Assembly: GCA_026874595.1 (NCBI GenBank)
Contig: CM049316.1
Span: 54,881,676 to 54,945,675, forward strand
DNA: 64,000 nucleotides
Reading direction: 5' to 3'
Source: Sipunculus nudus
Taxonomy: Eukaryota > Annelida > Sipuncula > Golfingiida > Sipunculidae
Made by a program: the position numbers and the translations under genes. The notes beneath the pieces are model-generated. The model ran no database searches and was not told where the DNA came from. It was given only the letters and a program-made list of their open reading frames with translations. This document shows positions 35,001 through 46,152 of the stretch, piece after piece; the first letter of the stretch is position 1, and each line of letters starts with the position of its first letter.

Positions 35001-37555
35001 TTAAACATATTTATTTCTGCTGGATCGACCAAGTAGCTTCATAAAGCTAGAAGACGGCTTCTCCAGTATAAAGCAGGTACATGAACAAAAATTAAATACA
35101 AGAATACATATATACAATACATAAGGATGACCGAAGTAGTCATGTCATTTACAAACATGTCTTTAACGCAAATCATATACTGAAATACGAAACATAACAA
35201 ATTATATGTAGGAAACAACTAAGTAAAACTAATTGAATTCCGATTCGTTGTGGTAAAATTAAATATAAGGTGGAAATCTACAAGTACCGCTGCCACGGCA
35301 AAATGCTAAATCTTCTGGTTGCCATTATATATTCCTGCGTACATGACAATAAGCGAGTGTTGATCTCATCCGAGAGAGTCGATGATCCATGCAGCAAAAT
35401 ATATGTTAAATATGTGGGACATATTTCAACCCATAAGGAAAAATTGACATTTGGAGAGAGGAGACAAGAGAGATTATTAAAATAACGTTTCCTTTGATTG
35501 GAATACAGGGAACAACACAGGAGGTAGTGTTCGTTTGTTTCATTTAATGCTCCAGGAAGGTAATTCGCCATTAAACAGTTATCACTGGGTATATATTTTC
35601 ATTGTTTCGTATCCTCATTGAAATTCGTGTTATCTTATTTGAGAAACCTTACCTGGAACTGTTTGTCATCTTTTCCACTGCTTGCGGCTGAAAAAAAATA
35701 TCCACGTCCTATATACAGGTGGAGAGGCCCAGGACTTGATTCAGAGTCATATACTGGTGGAGGGGCCCAGGCTTGATTCAGAGTAATATACTGGTGGAGG
35801 GGCCCAGGCCTTGATTTAGAGTCATATACTGGTAGAGGGGCCCAGGCCTTGATTTAGAGTCATATACTGGTGGAGGGGTCCAGGCTTGATTCAGAGTAAT
35901 ATACTGGTGGAGGGGCCCAGGCCTTGATTCAGAGTCATATACTGGTGGAGGGGCCCAGGCCTTGATTCAGAGTCATATACTGGTGGAGGGGCCCAGGCCT
36001 TGATTTAGAGTTATATACTGGTAGAGGGGCCCAGGCCTTGATTCAGAGCTATATACCGGTGGAGGGGCCCAGGCCTTGATTCAGAGTCATATACTGGTGG
36101 AGGGCCCAGGCCTTGATTCATATTAATACACTGCTTTTGCCTTGATACACAATTGTGGTTGCCGAAAGATGGAGCTGCGATAGCCCTTAAAAATAAATAT
36201 AAATATCTCCCGATATAAGGAGAATTAAGTAAAACTCCTTTATGTTACAATTTGCACCCTTCCCGACAGCTCAAGACCAAAACCGTACAGATCCCAGGCG
36301 TTAACACAGTGGAGATGCGTGACAAAAGTCGATAAGGTTAAAAATCATTTTATATTCTTCAGACACGAGGTAATCAATATAAACCTGAAGTATAAGCCGG
36401 ACTGGTTCCTTGAACGGAATCCTCTAGGACTGGTCCCCGTTCTGGAAAGAAACGAGAAGATTGTCTACGAGTCAGCAGCCTGCGACGACTACCTGGACCA
36501 AGTGTACCCGCACAACAGACTGACACCTAGCGACCCCTATGTGCGGGCTCGGCACCAAATGCTCATGGAAATATTTGGCAAGGTTGTTCGCTTGAAATTT
36601 TGTCATCCAATACAATGAACGTTGTAAGCAATAGCAAATTAATAATTGACAACATGGTGCTGTATCAAAGATACATTTCATGTTTACTCTTTTAGAAACC
36701 ACAAATCCGTAACTGCATTAGGACTATATTGCATTACGCATTAACTATTAGGTCTAGGATGCATGTGTTTCCATGTATTACTACCGAGCAGTTTTGATCG
36801 TCCATGGATATTTTTATTAAAAGAAAATCACCAGCAGCTAGCTTATAATTATTAACCACGCTACTTAAAACCGAATTTATATTTCTATGACATATTTCTA
36901 TTTAATTATTATTCTGATGAAGTTTGGTCTTCAGTTTGTTTTCTGAGAATGCTGTGAAAGTTGTTTCTATTAAATACATTTCATAAATTATTTTTCTCAG
37001 TGAATGCTTTCCAGTTTTGAATCTCAGAAAAACTTAATATTTGGTTCTCTTTCTCGAATTATTATGAGTTAAGAAGATAACAGTTTTAAATAGTCATTCT
37101 CAGTTAATTTGCTTTACTGTTAGCTGGTAATCAGCCCTAAACTTGTCAATACTATACCATTTGAATTGAAACAGCTGTTGACGTTAATGAAAGTTTGCCG
37201 TAACGTCAGGGGTAGACTCTACACTCCAGAAACAATTAATGGTTCAAATAATTTTATTCCAACCCCTTTTTCAGCTCTCTGGGAAGCTCCGAGAGTTGTA
37301 CACCGGGAAGGCGACAGCTGGCGACAAGACATTCAGACAAATTAAACGTCTGATGGAATTTTACGAAAACGAATTGGACGGCCATTATTTTGGAGGTAAA
37401 TTGTCGTTTGGCCAAAACACCGCGTGCAATTTGTATCCAATTGTTTGCATGTGTGCTTGTTTCTTATATTATTTTTGCGGGAGAGGGGTCAAGTGTTTGC
37501 AGGGCTATCTAGATTTTAGACATCTGTATACACATATTTTTTTAGGTGTATATGC

Positions 37556-37614
<59 letters not shown>

Positions 37615-38254
37615 AACAATCTTTAATTTGTATCGGTATTTTCTAATCAAGTTCTATCCATTGAGCAAGAATCGCAATTTTTTGCACATTTACGAAATTA
37701 ACACTGAATCAGGATCTGATTCACACGAAAAAATGGAGAATTACTCGGATTTTACGCAAGATATTAAGTAGATTTCCCTCTGATTATTATCCGGTGCACT
37801 TCTTAGTGATTTGTGATTATGAATTGTTTGCAAAACTTACTTAAAATTGATTGGCAGTCATTAATGGATACTGCATGGGTAAGAGAGAGATCAAAGGCCA
37901 CAAACTCCTTTGGAAACCTGCTCAAACTACAAAGCAAGACCGGACATGTTGTTTGTCACGGTTCACTCCATTCACTGGACCTCGGGCTTCGACAGGAACA
38001 ACAGAAATAGTCGTATGTCACAATGGAAAAGAAGCATTAAATAAAAAAAAAATATTATGGTGATATCTCCAAAATGTTCTCCACAAAAGTTCGGCAAAAT
38101 CTGTTTACAGGGGCGATCTAGGATTTAGATATAGGGCCAAGGAGGGCTTCCAAGGACAGTGGCGTCAATTAATCTTCTGGGGGGGTGGGGGGGGGGGATA
38201 ATACTCGCATGTTGGGGCGCGTATATGACAGGCGTGGGAGGGTAATCAAAGTTT

Positions 38255-38310
<56 letters not shown>

Positions 38311-38976
38311 ATATATCAGCTTGCTAGCCGGCCCACTCCTCAGGTACAAACTGAAATAATAATGTGTGAATTTAGTCCTTTTAAATTAGCTGGATTAAGC
38401 TTGGGTTATTGAGTTCGTTAAGGTTCAGGTGGCTATTGTGTTTCTTTGGTGGGGATTTTTTGGATTACTTGATATTACACAGCAGGTGCTTGGCCCTGTG
38501 TTTACATGTGGAGGTCAGTTCGCTTCTATTATTTAATGTGCTCTGTTCCGGTCTGCATATGATGAAATATTTCTCCGTGTTACATAAGTTACATTTCTTT
38601 GTAGTGGTTGAATATGGCTTGCGTTTCGCGAGTATTTTCCAACTGATGGCATATGGTGATGTACCTGAGGAGTGGGCCGGCTAGCAAGCTGAACCCACGA
38701 AACAGTACTGTAGTACATCATGAAATCAAGCTAACTATACACATAGTATAATAATATTATTAATGCTCCGCGTATACGGTAGAGCACTTTCACTGTGATG
38801 TATATATACCTTTTTTGTTTGTGCGACACATTTCAAATATATACCAATTAAGTATAAGATTGTAAAATATATGGTAAATCTTAATTCAAACCCATTCAAG
38901 ATTTCATAGTCAACTCAGAAAGGGAACCGCATGGTGGGGCGCGTGGATGACAGTCATGGGAGGGTAATCAAAGTTT

Positions 38977-39030
<54 letters not shown>

Positions 39031-39823
39031 ATTTTGTTTGTGCGACACATTTCAAATATATACCAGTTAAGTATAAGTTTGTGAAATATATTGTAAATCT
39101 TAATTCAAACCCATTTTAGATTTCATAGTCAACTCAGAAATGGAACCAAATTTTATTATTCTAATTAATAATAATTCATTTCCTTTGTATAGATCAATAT
39201 CAGGGGTCGGTTACATTGACCACCCCCACCCTCTTTCTAAAAAGTGGGGTATATATAACCCCCCCCCCCCCCCCCCTCCACCCCCCATGACGCCCCTGCA
39301 AGAGTACTTATGACAAAACCTAAAAAAGGGTCCCAAGGTCCGAAAAGGCGGGAGGGGGGGGAGGGGTCCAGGCCGCAAAAGTTGGTCTGAAGGCTTCAAA
39401 AAAATTTGCAGCGACTGAAAAAGGGGGTCCGGAGCCGCTTCTGGTTTATAACCTTTTGCCTAAAATTGCACTCAGACAAACCAGTTGTAAAATATGATAC
39501 CTCTCGCCATCTGGCGGAGGCATAATGAAAAGTCTGGTGGACAGTATTTGTATGTATTTTCTGTTGCAGGAAATGACGTCAGCATACTGGACTTCCATAT
39601 ATGGCCGTGGTTTGAGCGGTTCGACGCGTTCAGGCAGCTCTCCGGTGCAGAAATCCTGCCACCCGAGAAATTTCCAAAACTGACGGCTTGGGTTAAACTG
39701 ATGTTCCAGCACCCTACTGTCAAGGAAACTATGTTCTCTAGTGAGATGCACATGCAGTTTATTGTATCATTGATGTCCAGACAGCCTCAGTATGATATCG
39801 GACTAGCAACGGCGAAAATTTAA
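25005..39823 (+). CDS. GSTO1: Glutathione S-transferase omega, five coding exons
   Basis: Coding exons 25005-25029, 33917-34022, 36363-36582, 37275-37395 and 39570-39823 join in phase (1, 0 after two more, 1) to 726 nt, or 241 aa, the usual omega-GST length. The N-terminal thioredoxin fold has L-R-L-Y-S-M-R-F-C-P-F-A-Q-R-T-R with C28 as the omega catalytic Cys, the cis-Pro in L-V-P-V-L (P69), and E80-S81 for the glutathione gamma-glutamyl group. The helical C-terminal domain contains F-H-I-W-P-W-F-E-R-F, typical of omega GSTs. The family does glutathione-dependent thiol transfer, dehydroascorbate and methylated-arsenic reduction in the cytosol. All acceptors are AG and all donors GT. Exon 1 is tiny and 8.9 kb away, which makes it the least certain part. 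The introns are loaded with repeats but no coding exon is damaged. Confidence 0.9.
25860..26092. repeat. Compound microsatellite (ATT)n-(ATTT)n-(GT)n in GST intron 1
   Basis: ATT repeats near 25888-25905 and 25977-26025, TTTA repeats to about 26050, then GT repeats at about 26055-26091. The long low-complexity ORFs across it are artefacts. Confidence 0.9.
26374..26476. repeat. Perfect 34-bp inverted repeat with 35-bp spacer in GST intron 1
   Basis: The arm 26374-26407 begins CAATCTCCACCAGAGGTCAC and ends TACGCTAA. Its exact reverse complement is at 26443-26476. All 34 positions match, while the AT-rich spacer does not pair. No target-site duplication is obvious. It could be a very small MITE or a hairpin-forming insertion. 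Confidence 0.95.
27661..27833 (+). repeat. Minisatellite, three units of about 57 bp
   Basis: GAGCACT...CAGACCCAGACA-TTGATGAGCC-AGGATCGTACTAT recurs starting near 27662, 27719 and 27775 with scattered changes. Confidence 0.8.
28520..29995 (+). mobile_element. Tandem-unit element (family D), copy 2, in GST intron 1
   Basis: Opens with TCAGCTGACTGTAAGTCATC then GAGCTATATAGCGATCACTC and ends with TTACCCATGGGTCACTTG, as in the copy at 7110-8480. Anchor words of the unit (GGCACAAATCGTAAC) start near 28604, 28943 and 29258, with degenerate ones near 29598 and 29652, so the period is about 320-340 bp. Exact GGTGGCGCCACC occurs at 28857-28868 and 29177-29188. Poly-C (29046-29063) interrupts one unit. 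Same orientation as copy 1. Confidence 0.82.
30000..33360. other. GST intron 1, no further gene recognised
   Basis: AT-rich intron DNA. The 112-aa ORF at 30892-31230 is low-complexity in character, and no domain is visible. Confidence 0.5.
33421..33640 (+). repeat. Dispersed repeat (family A), copy 2
   Basis: Matches 2310-2520 in order: GGTATGCGTTCATCCCA, a GTGTGTTTG piece, AACATAACTAACTTAAAATC, TAGATTTTGTGTGGATCCGG and a GATCCGGATTCAGG end. It lies about 280 bp upstream of GST exon 2. Confidence 0.6.
33917..34022 (+). CDS. GSTO1: Omega GST coding exon 2 (active site)
   Basis: Acceptor after a T-rich tract ending TTTTAG; donor CC|GTAAGT. Encodes the first strand and active-site helix with the F-C-P-F motif. 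Confidence 0.92.
34049..34117 (+). repeat. 35-bp direct duplication just after GST exon 2
   Basis: AGGAGCTTAGCCTTTCCCGA followed by ATTTTT starts at 34049 and again at 34084, 27 bases after the exon 2 donor. Confidence 0.85.
35709..36118 (+). repeat. Minisatellite of about 38 bp, 11 units, in GST intron 2
   Basis: Units contain TGGTGGAGGGGCCCAGGCCT and TTGATTCAGAGTCATATAC. Variation between units is limited: CTTGATTT for CTTGATTC, GTAGAGG for GTGGAGG, and loss of two bases in GGCCTT. This suggests recent expansion and likely length polymorphism. Unit homogeneity superficially recalls CRISPR, but the units abut with no unique spacers. Confidence 0.93.
36363..36582 (+). CDS. GSTO1: Omega GST coding exon 3 (rest of thioredoxin fold)
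   Basis: Acceptor TATTCTTCAG, donor AAG|GTTGTT. Encodes H-E-V-I-N-I-N-L-K through the cis-Pro and E-S glutathione site to the first C-domain helix. Confidence 0.92.
37275..37395 (+). CDS. GSTO1: Omega GST coding exon 4
   Basis: Acceptor CCCTTTTTCAG, donor G|GTAAAT. Encodes the L-S-G-K-L-R-E-L to D-G-H-Y-F-G part of the helical domain. Confidence 0.9.
37554..37611 (+). repeat. (GA)n microsatellite in GST intron 4
   Basis: Near-perfect GA dinucleotides about 160 bp after the exon 4 donor. Confidence 0.95.
38204..39150 (+). repeat. Tandem duplication containing (TA)n, first copy interrupted by a TIR element
   Basis: Unit 2 (about 38930-39150) reads CATGGTGGGGCGCGT...GGGAGGGTAATCAAAG, a (TA)n run, ACCTATTTTGTTTGTGCGACA and AACTCAGAAATGGAACC. 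Unit 1 has its first part at 38204-38310, including its own (TA)n run, and its second part at about 38807-38929. The roughly 500 bp between its parts hold the element at 38317-38691. Confidence 0.85.
38317..38691. mobile_element. TIR element with perfect 31-bp ends (375 bp)
   Basis: Left end CAGCTTGCTAGCCGGCCCAC...GGTAC (38317-38347) is the exact reverse complement of 38661-38691. No transposase is encoded. It sits inside unit 1 of the surrounding duplication and is absent from unit 2, so it inserted after the duplication or was carried in with the further 115 bp on its right. Target-site duplication is unclear because the left flank is (TA)n. Confidence 0.85.
39205..39445. repeat. C-tract dispersed repeat (family F), inverted copy in GST intron 4
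   Basis: Poly-C at about 39260-39277 is followed by ACGCCCCTGC, AGGGTCCCAAGGTCCGAAAA, a G-rich run and GGGTCCAGGCCGC. Several of these phrases are reverse complements of those at 14880-15075. Confidence 0.6.
39570..39823 (+). CDS. GSTO1: Omega GST coding exon 5 and stop
   Basis: Acceptor TTTTCTGTTGCAG. Encodes N-D-V-S-I-L-D-F-H-I-W-P-W-F-E-R-F to the C-terminus; TAA at 39821-39823. Confidence 0.92.
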
Positions 39824-40249
39824 TATCTTGAGATAATGAGTTGATCTTGGAAAAGAACATATTGTTGACCAGCATTATTAACGAGTGTATCCGAGGACTT
39901 TCTTTTCAAAGCTATGGGCATTAATATGAAACGAAGTAAAAATTTAAAAGTTCGTTTGTTACGATAAATTTAAAATTAATGGTATGAGTATATAGAAAAA
40001 CTAAATCAAATTAATTAACATTATAAAGACATAGCCTATATCCCTGGCATCATAAGAATAATTTGCAGTAAATCAGCCGAACAGTTCTTTATATTTAGTA
40101 TTAACAGTTGCAGTTACACTATTATAGGACTACTTTGTTCATTTAACGCAATCACTCCACCTTCACCTGCATCAATTTGATTTACAATTGATCTTATTTT
40201 TGGACTGACATATTAAAGCTGTTGATTCATATTACAGCTTAACATACAT

Positions 40250-40255
40250 AATAAA
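40250..40255 (+). terminator. GSTO1: Candidate polyadenylation signal of the omega GST
   Basis: AATAAA about 430 bp after the stop codon, the first canonical hexamer I noticed in a plausible position. Not tested against transcripts. Confidence 0.4.
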
Positions 40256-40980
40256 AGTATGCATAGGGCCTAATGTGCTATATCTTAGAAAAATTTTTTT
40301 TTTTACATTTTAATTTTTACGTATTAGTAATGATTTCCAGTAGTGCTGCATAAGTCAAGTTTTTTTGTCGGTTTCCTATATCTAAGCATTAACTGGTATT
40401 GTTTCAAAGTCACGTGATGAGTGTCTTCGGTCGAGTGCCATGACCCATGGATTTCTTTTACTCATTACTCATTACAGATGGATTAACCGAGATAATTTTA
40501 TCTTTAGGTCATGTTCACGTTGGCATTTGACTTCTGTCAATAAACCAAAAGATGCTAAAAATTCAACCCTACCTAGGATGGACAATGCAGTACCGTATAG
40601 GGCCTACAACGAATTTATTTATGCATCAAGACATATGCATGGATGAGGTGCTATATATATATAGGACATATTCCACGGGTCAATTTGTTGATATCATGTT
40701 AAATTAATGTTTTAATAGTTCATACTTTTTTATTGAAAATAAATCAAATATATCTTTATTCATATATACCTTTATTATTGCTTATATACATTTAACATAA
40801 CAAATAACAAAAAATTGTGTCCAATTTTAAACTGGACATTCGAATTAATACCATATAAAATCATGCAAATACACAACATTCATTCTTACACCGCATACGA
40901 AGTGTGATATTGAAATTAGGGACTTAGAAGACTTTATAGGTGGATATTGGCCAGAATGATATATAAGAAGTTCTGGCCCA

Positions 40981-40981
<1 letters not shown>

Positions 40982-41018
<37 letters not shown>
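40982..41018. repeat. (TA)n microsatellite
   Basis: Uninterrupted TA dinucleotides between the GST 3' end and the next repeat block. Confidence 0.95.
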
Positions 41019-41339
41019 TAATAAAGACTTTTGTCCTCAATGTTCTCTGAAACCGCGTTGTGTATGACACTGTGTTATACCTCATTTTAAAGGTTATTGT
41101 TCTTACAGTGACCTCGCCAATATGACAATAAATAATTTTTTATGTACACATCATTTTAAGTGATTTTGGCGTGTTGTTTTTTTTTTTTTTTTTTAATTGC
41201 GTGGAGGCTATCACCGAAAACAGCCGAGCTGCCTTCGGCAAACACCGGAATGCCTCCGTACTCGCTTGGGGATCTACACAACACAAGCAGGCATGTGACA
41301 CAATCGCAGGATTGTGGCCAGAACACCTTATAAAATGGT

Positions 41340-41700
41340 TGCGGCAGCTGAAGCGGGGGGGGGGGGGGGTTGGTCCGGACCCCCTTTCCAGAGCCAAAAG
41401 TCCTCATCTCATTTAATACATCCACAAAGCCCGATAAAAAGCCCAGGTTACCGTGTTTATCATCAGCTTGTACAGAAGCGGATCCGGGTGGGGCGGGGGG
41501 GGGGGGGGTATAGGGGGTCCGGACCCCTCCCCTTTTTCATCAGAAAAAATGTTTTTTAAGTGCTTCAGACATGTTTTTGCGGCTTTGTTCCCCCCCCCCT
41601 TTTCCAGACCTGAAGACCTTTTTTTAAGGGTTTTCTTTAGTCCTCCTAGGTTGGACCCCCCCCCCCCCTTTCCTAAATCCTGGATCGCCCCTGTTATATA
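41340..41700. repeat. C-tract dispersed repeats (family F), two or more nested pieces
   Basis: Four homopolymer runs (G at about 41356 and 41497, C at about 41590 and 41656) occur in phrases GGTCCGGACCCC, TTTCCAGACC and CTAAATCCTGGATCGCCCCTG. These match the copy at 14880-15075. The 81-116-aa ORFs here are rich in Gly or Pro because of the runs and are not genes. Confidence 0.7.
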
Positions 41701-42109
41701 TAAACACACACACTTTCAATACGTTTTAAAAAAAAAGCGTCAAAAGTCTCATATTATCATATCAATAACAAAAGGAAAAGGTCCCCCTTCTCCAATATTA
41801 TGAAGCTGGAGCTTTTACCGTCTTGCTATTAAGACCATGCATGCATGTAGTAGGCCTGCTAATCGATACCATATAGAACCAGCGTGTGAGTCAAATTGTC
41901 AATTTTTTATATGCTCGGCTGCAGAAAATGCATGCAACACCACAGACTAGATTTATAATAATGGGGAAAACTGAAGTGATCATAGATTTAAAATATGCAA
42001 TTGATAGGTTGAGAAATGTCATTTCCATGGCTAGTTTATAGCATATGTTTGTGGGTGTCATGATTTGGATGGTGACTGACTCCATCACAATGACATTTGA
42101 AGACTACAC

Positions 42110-42420
42110 ATGCACTGCGCAGAATCGGACTCGCTTTTCTGCTGGTCAGGGTTTGTCAACGGCCCACAATGCACGGGGGTTTCTACATGCACAGATGGCG
42201 TAGATATAAATGTAATGAAGAGGGTAATGTAGTCCGTTCAGCTACGTTAGATAAGAATTGTTTCAGGGCAAATTACATAAAAATGGATCTTTATGTGGTA
42301 AGGATTTCACGGAACAAGTTATATTTTGTAAGCATGCGCATGTGAAACGTTAACAGAAAATGTTTCCTGGAAAGATAAAAAATTTTGATTTTTAAGTTTG
42401 ACAGTTGAGAGAAGTATAGG
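42110..42420 (+). repeat. Dispersed repeat (family C), copy 2
   Basis: Carries AGAATCGGACTC, AAGAATTGTTTCAGGGCAAA, TAAGCATGCGCATGTGAAAC and TTTAAGTTTGACAG in the order seen at 9860-10140. Confidence 0.7.
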
Positions 42421-42984
42421 CCTAGTCCTCGCCGTCCCACAGTGCCAAACTTGAACGAGGTTATTTTTTAGTTGAAACGACCTCTAGTGGAAGGGAGTGA
42501 AGACTACATGTACAGCATTATGCTACCTGACAATATTTTACTGGTGTACATAAAAGTTACATAAACACATGAAATTGAACAAATGTGCTTTCGTTTCCAT
42601 TTGTCAGTTTAGAAAAAGATATACATGATGGCCCACCTATAACATAGGCTCTGAAAACGTGCTGCATCCTGTAATCTCATCAATGTTTAAAAAAAAAAAT
42701 AAATGCTGCATGTGTACATGACCAGCATGCAGGAAAAAGGCTGTTATATACATTAACCCTGAATGGCCGCGCCGCCACCCGGCTAAAGAGCTCAGTCGAG
42801 TGGAGCAGATTTCTAACAGAAGTGATTTACGTAATTTAATTAAACTGATGTAATCGGACTTTGTGCAACCATGATTGGCTGAACAGAAGTGGTAAAAATA
42901 GTTTAAGTCACCATTACAGGCTTATTCTGAAAAGGGTTAGCCTTTATCCGACTTGGTGCTAAACGTCACTTAGCTGGGTATGAT

Positions 42985-43215
42985 AACTTCCCATGCAGAG
43001 AATTTGCATGCCCATAGATCTTGGGTAGCTCTATCTCATTTACAAGACCGGTGGTGCCTCCTACAACCGTTTTTCTTGCGTCTGTCTTGGTGAAATCACA
43101 CGTATCTAATGGTTTATTTGACGTACAAACCTGAAAACTTGCATGTCCAAAAATCTTGGACAGCTTTATCTCGTACACAAGACTACATGGTGGCGCTACC
43201 TACAATCATTTTCTT
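42985..43215 (-). repeat. Two tandem units of the GGTGGCGCC-type repeat, reverse orientation
   Basis: TTGCATG-CC-A-A-ATCTTGG-AGCT-TATCTC and ACAAGAC-GGTGG-GC-CCTACAA appear twice about 140 bp apart. Their reverse complements match the array at 54115-54600 and the unit at 58970-59080. Confidence 0.7.
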
Positions 43216-44249
43216 TGGAGTTCCCGTGCATCCATGTTGAGTGAAAATCGAACTCCGTCTCAGTCTCGTCCATCTTGGTTACCGGTATCCGCTGACCATT
43301 ATTTCTGAATCCAGCTTGTTCAATGAAAAAAATAAGGGCCACAAGACACCTTTTTAAAAGGCGGTTTTGCCAATGTATTGGGATATTTTTGCATCTCTAA
43401 TGTCAGAAAATTTCAGTGCTCTCAGGAGATATTCCATGCTACATTTCATCCATACCCTATGATTCGGCGGATACACGTCGCTTTTCGACTGTCCATATTC
43501 TTGGTTTTTTTACAGTAACTAGCAGAAGCTTACCTATGTTGTAAAATAATGGACTTTATGTAAACATTCGAATCCGTTTTTTTTTATTTCTCGTTAAATG
43601 CTACTTACGATGCCTACATTCAGCTTTGCAAGAGTCCTCACTGAATTTCTTATCGTAATACATCCGAGGAAAAAGTTATACCCATGTGTCATGAAATGTT
43701 AAATAGCTGTGACACTAAATATGACTTTTAATGACTACACCGTATACTTAAGACTGCAAAAAAGACACAACCATAACTCTGGGAAATGAGAGGCTGGGGA
43801 TGGGGGTGGGTAATTAGCAATCGGAGATTAACTTTGTTGCAGCAAAATCAACAGTTAATCATTTTGTTAATGTATTACTCCCCACCCAGTCTATCTTCTC
43901 TCACACATATCTTCTCTCACACTACATACGTCAGAGAGAGGGAGAGAGAGACACTTGATCCTAGCATGCAGCGGGGTTTTCAGAAGCTTTCGTTTTATCG
44001 TTGGCTGGGACAGTATGACAGTCTGGACAGAGGCCTGCACAAACTTTATCTTCAAAAGAAAGAACCAGAGTTCAAATAAATGTGGCACATACATATATAG
44101 GAAAATGATTTGGATTTTATCGCAACTAAATATAGGGGTCTCCTAACCACGTGATGTCCCCCATATATACAGAGGCGGAAGACAGGGGAATCGCATCTTA
44201 TTTAATTGGCTTACGTTGTAGATTTGCATAGCTTGAATGATATTTTGCC

Positions 44250-44880
44250 TAAGGGAAACGATCTCTAGGCGACACTGGAGCATGGGTCATCCATTATGGT
44301 TGATATTCGGTATACTTTTCACCGGATCAGAGGATGATGGGTTTGGGCAGTCAGCTGGTGTTCAATGACTGCTTTGTCCTGTCACTTCAAACTTACAGAA
44401 GCGCTTACGGTTACAGAGCCCGCCTTCAGCGCGGGCAGAGCTTATCAGATCACATGGACTCAACAATGCCCTTGTCACGATGACAGGGGACCTGTAATCA
44501 ATTATATTAATAGCTAATCTGAAAGAGACGAGCTCCACAAAGTAGCTGTGTTGTCTAGCCCTAAATCCTGTTACAGTCCATTCATGCAGTTAAGTATCAG
44601 CACCCGCATGGCTGCGTCAGCCAATCAGCCTGTTTCACACTTCAGCGTCCCAGGAAATTGGGGTGGTCGCGCGATCATGAGCCGAGTATGTGGGAGAGCT
44701 GGCTGCGTCGGTCCGGCGTGTAATTACAAGATTACCGTGATCACGGGGTTTATTGATGAACGCTGGTCATCAGTCATATCCTGTTATACAATACCACGGT
44801 GTTCTCAGGAAGCTATCAGATCCCCCGATATTAAATTAATGCGGACTGGATCTGTATATAAGCGTTGAGGTCCATTCATA
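44250..44880 (+). other. GC-richer island with a TATA-like element, no gene assigned
   Basis: Higher GC than its surroundings, with CpGs and a GTATATAAG word at about 44853-44861. A 106-aa ORF crosses it but has no recognisable domain. It might be a promoter or a first exon; I see no splice-linked coding exon downstream. Confidence 0.25.
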
Positions 44881-45594
44881 ACCAGCTTGTCGCCCCCTTG
44901 GTACATGCGCTGCACTGCTACTCCAGAACATTACATGTATACGAGACTAGGAGTCGCTTGATAAAAGTAGTTGGTGAAGTCAGAATAAAGTCTGCTTGTT
45001 CAAAAGTTACTAGAAGTACTGCACAAAAGGTCATATTTTCATCACCAATTAATATAAAATAAATATTTTTTTGTTCACAATTCTTCACTTTTCTTAAAAA
45101 GCGAGAGTCCATGCGATTTCTATGAATTTTTTTATGAAATTACACTCTGTTTGTTAATAAAATGACGGGATAAAATATATTATACATATATTATGCCCCA
45201 GTAAGAAAGGTTGAGGGGCGCACTGCTCGCATGGTTTACTATAGGTATATATACAATATAATGAATATACATGTATATAGTTTTATACACATTTCTCTCT
45301 CTCCCCCCAGATTTTCAACCGGGGGGGGGGGGTCATTTTACTTGGCCTTTAAAATATTCATCAATATCAATCCATAATTGAGGTATTTACAAAAATGTGT
45401 CACGATATTGCAAATATAATTCAACTGCAGTCTTTCAGAAAATACCAAAACACTAAAAAGGCTGGTAAAAACAGATGATTCGACCGTTGCCACGACATTT
45501 AAAAACCCCGCCACGACACGCACAAATCATTATAATGCATGCAGGCTTAATCGATTAAAATCAGAGCTAGACCTATAAAGTTTTATTGCAAAAT

Positions 45595-45705
45595 AACTGG
45601 TGGACGGACGTTTCGGACACGGACGTTCCGGACTATAGGACATTCCAAACTAGGACGTTTCGGAAAGGCTTTTTTTGCAAGGGGGGACGTTTCAGACAGA
45701 TAATT
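45595..45705 (+). repeat. Degenerate GGACGTTTCGGA short tandem repeat
   Basis: GGACGTTTCGGA, GGACGTTCCGGA, GGACATTCCAAA, GGACGTTTCGGA and GGACGTTTCAGA follow one another at about 14-30 bp. Confidence 0.75.
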
Positions 45706-46125
45706 ATTACCAGAAAATGACATTTTGTTATTACAATTTTTAGTGTTTCAATATTCCCATATGTTTAATGATATAATAGTCATTTGCTTCCAAAATATGG
45801 GGATTGTCTTACATTCAAAATAACTAGTGGCGGAAGCAGCTGCATGTATGGGGCACCAGACAAGTTTATCCCCTATAGAAATTGTGAGCATGAGGTTTTT
45901 ACATTTTGGTTTCTGAAGTGAAAATAATATTTTTTTATTGCTTTACTGAATGAAAAATGAAAACACTGTCCACAGTACACACAATCAATGAACAGTCGCC
46001 GCGCTTCCCAAAATATACTTGTACCTTCCCACCCCAAACTAGCTTCTATATAGATCCACCACTGATAACTTTTTTTTTTATATTGGGGTGTTGGTGGATA
46101 TGGCATACCTCGTTGCGCAATACTC

Positions 46126-46152
46126 ACCCCCCCCCCCCCCCCCCCCCCCCCA
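46126..46152. repeat. Long poly-C run (about 26 nt)
   Basis: The longest homopolymer I noticed in the window. It produces Pro-rich ORFs in two frames that should not be annotated. Confidence 0.95.

Noticed and set aside
35709-36118. CRISPR-like regular repeats
   Set aside because: Units abut without unique spacers and lie in a eukaryotic intron; it is a minisatellite.
41140-41803. Gly/Pro-rich ORFs of 81-116 aa
   Set aside because: Created by G/C homopolymer runs inside a dispersed repeat.
42760-42840. tRNA-like A box (GAGCTCAGTCGAGTGGAGC)
   Set aside because: No B box at the right distance and no cloverleaf; at best an eroded SINE head.
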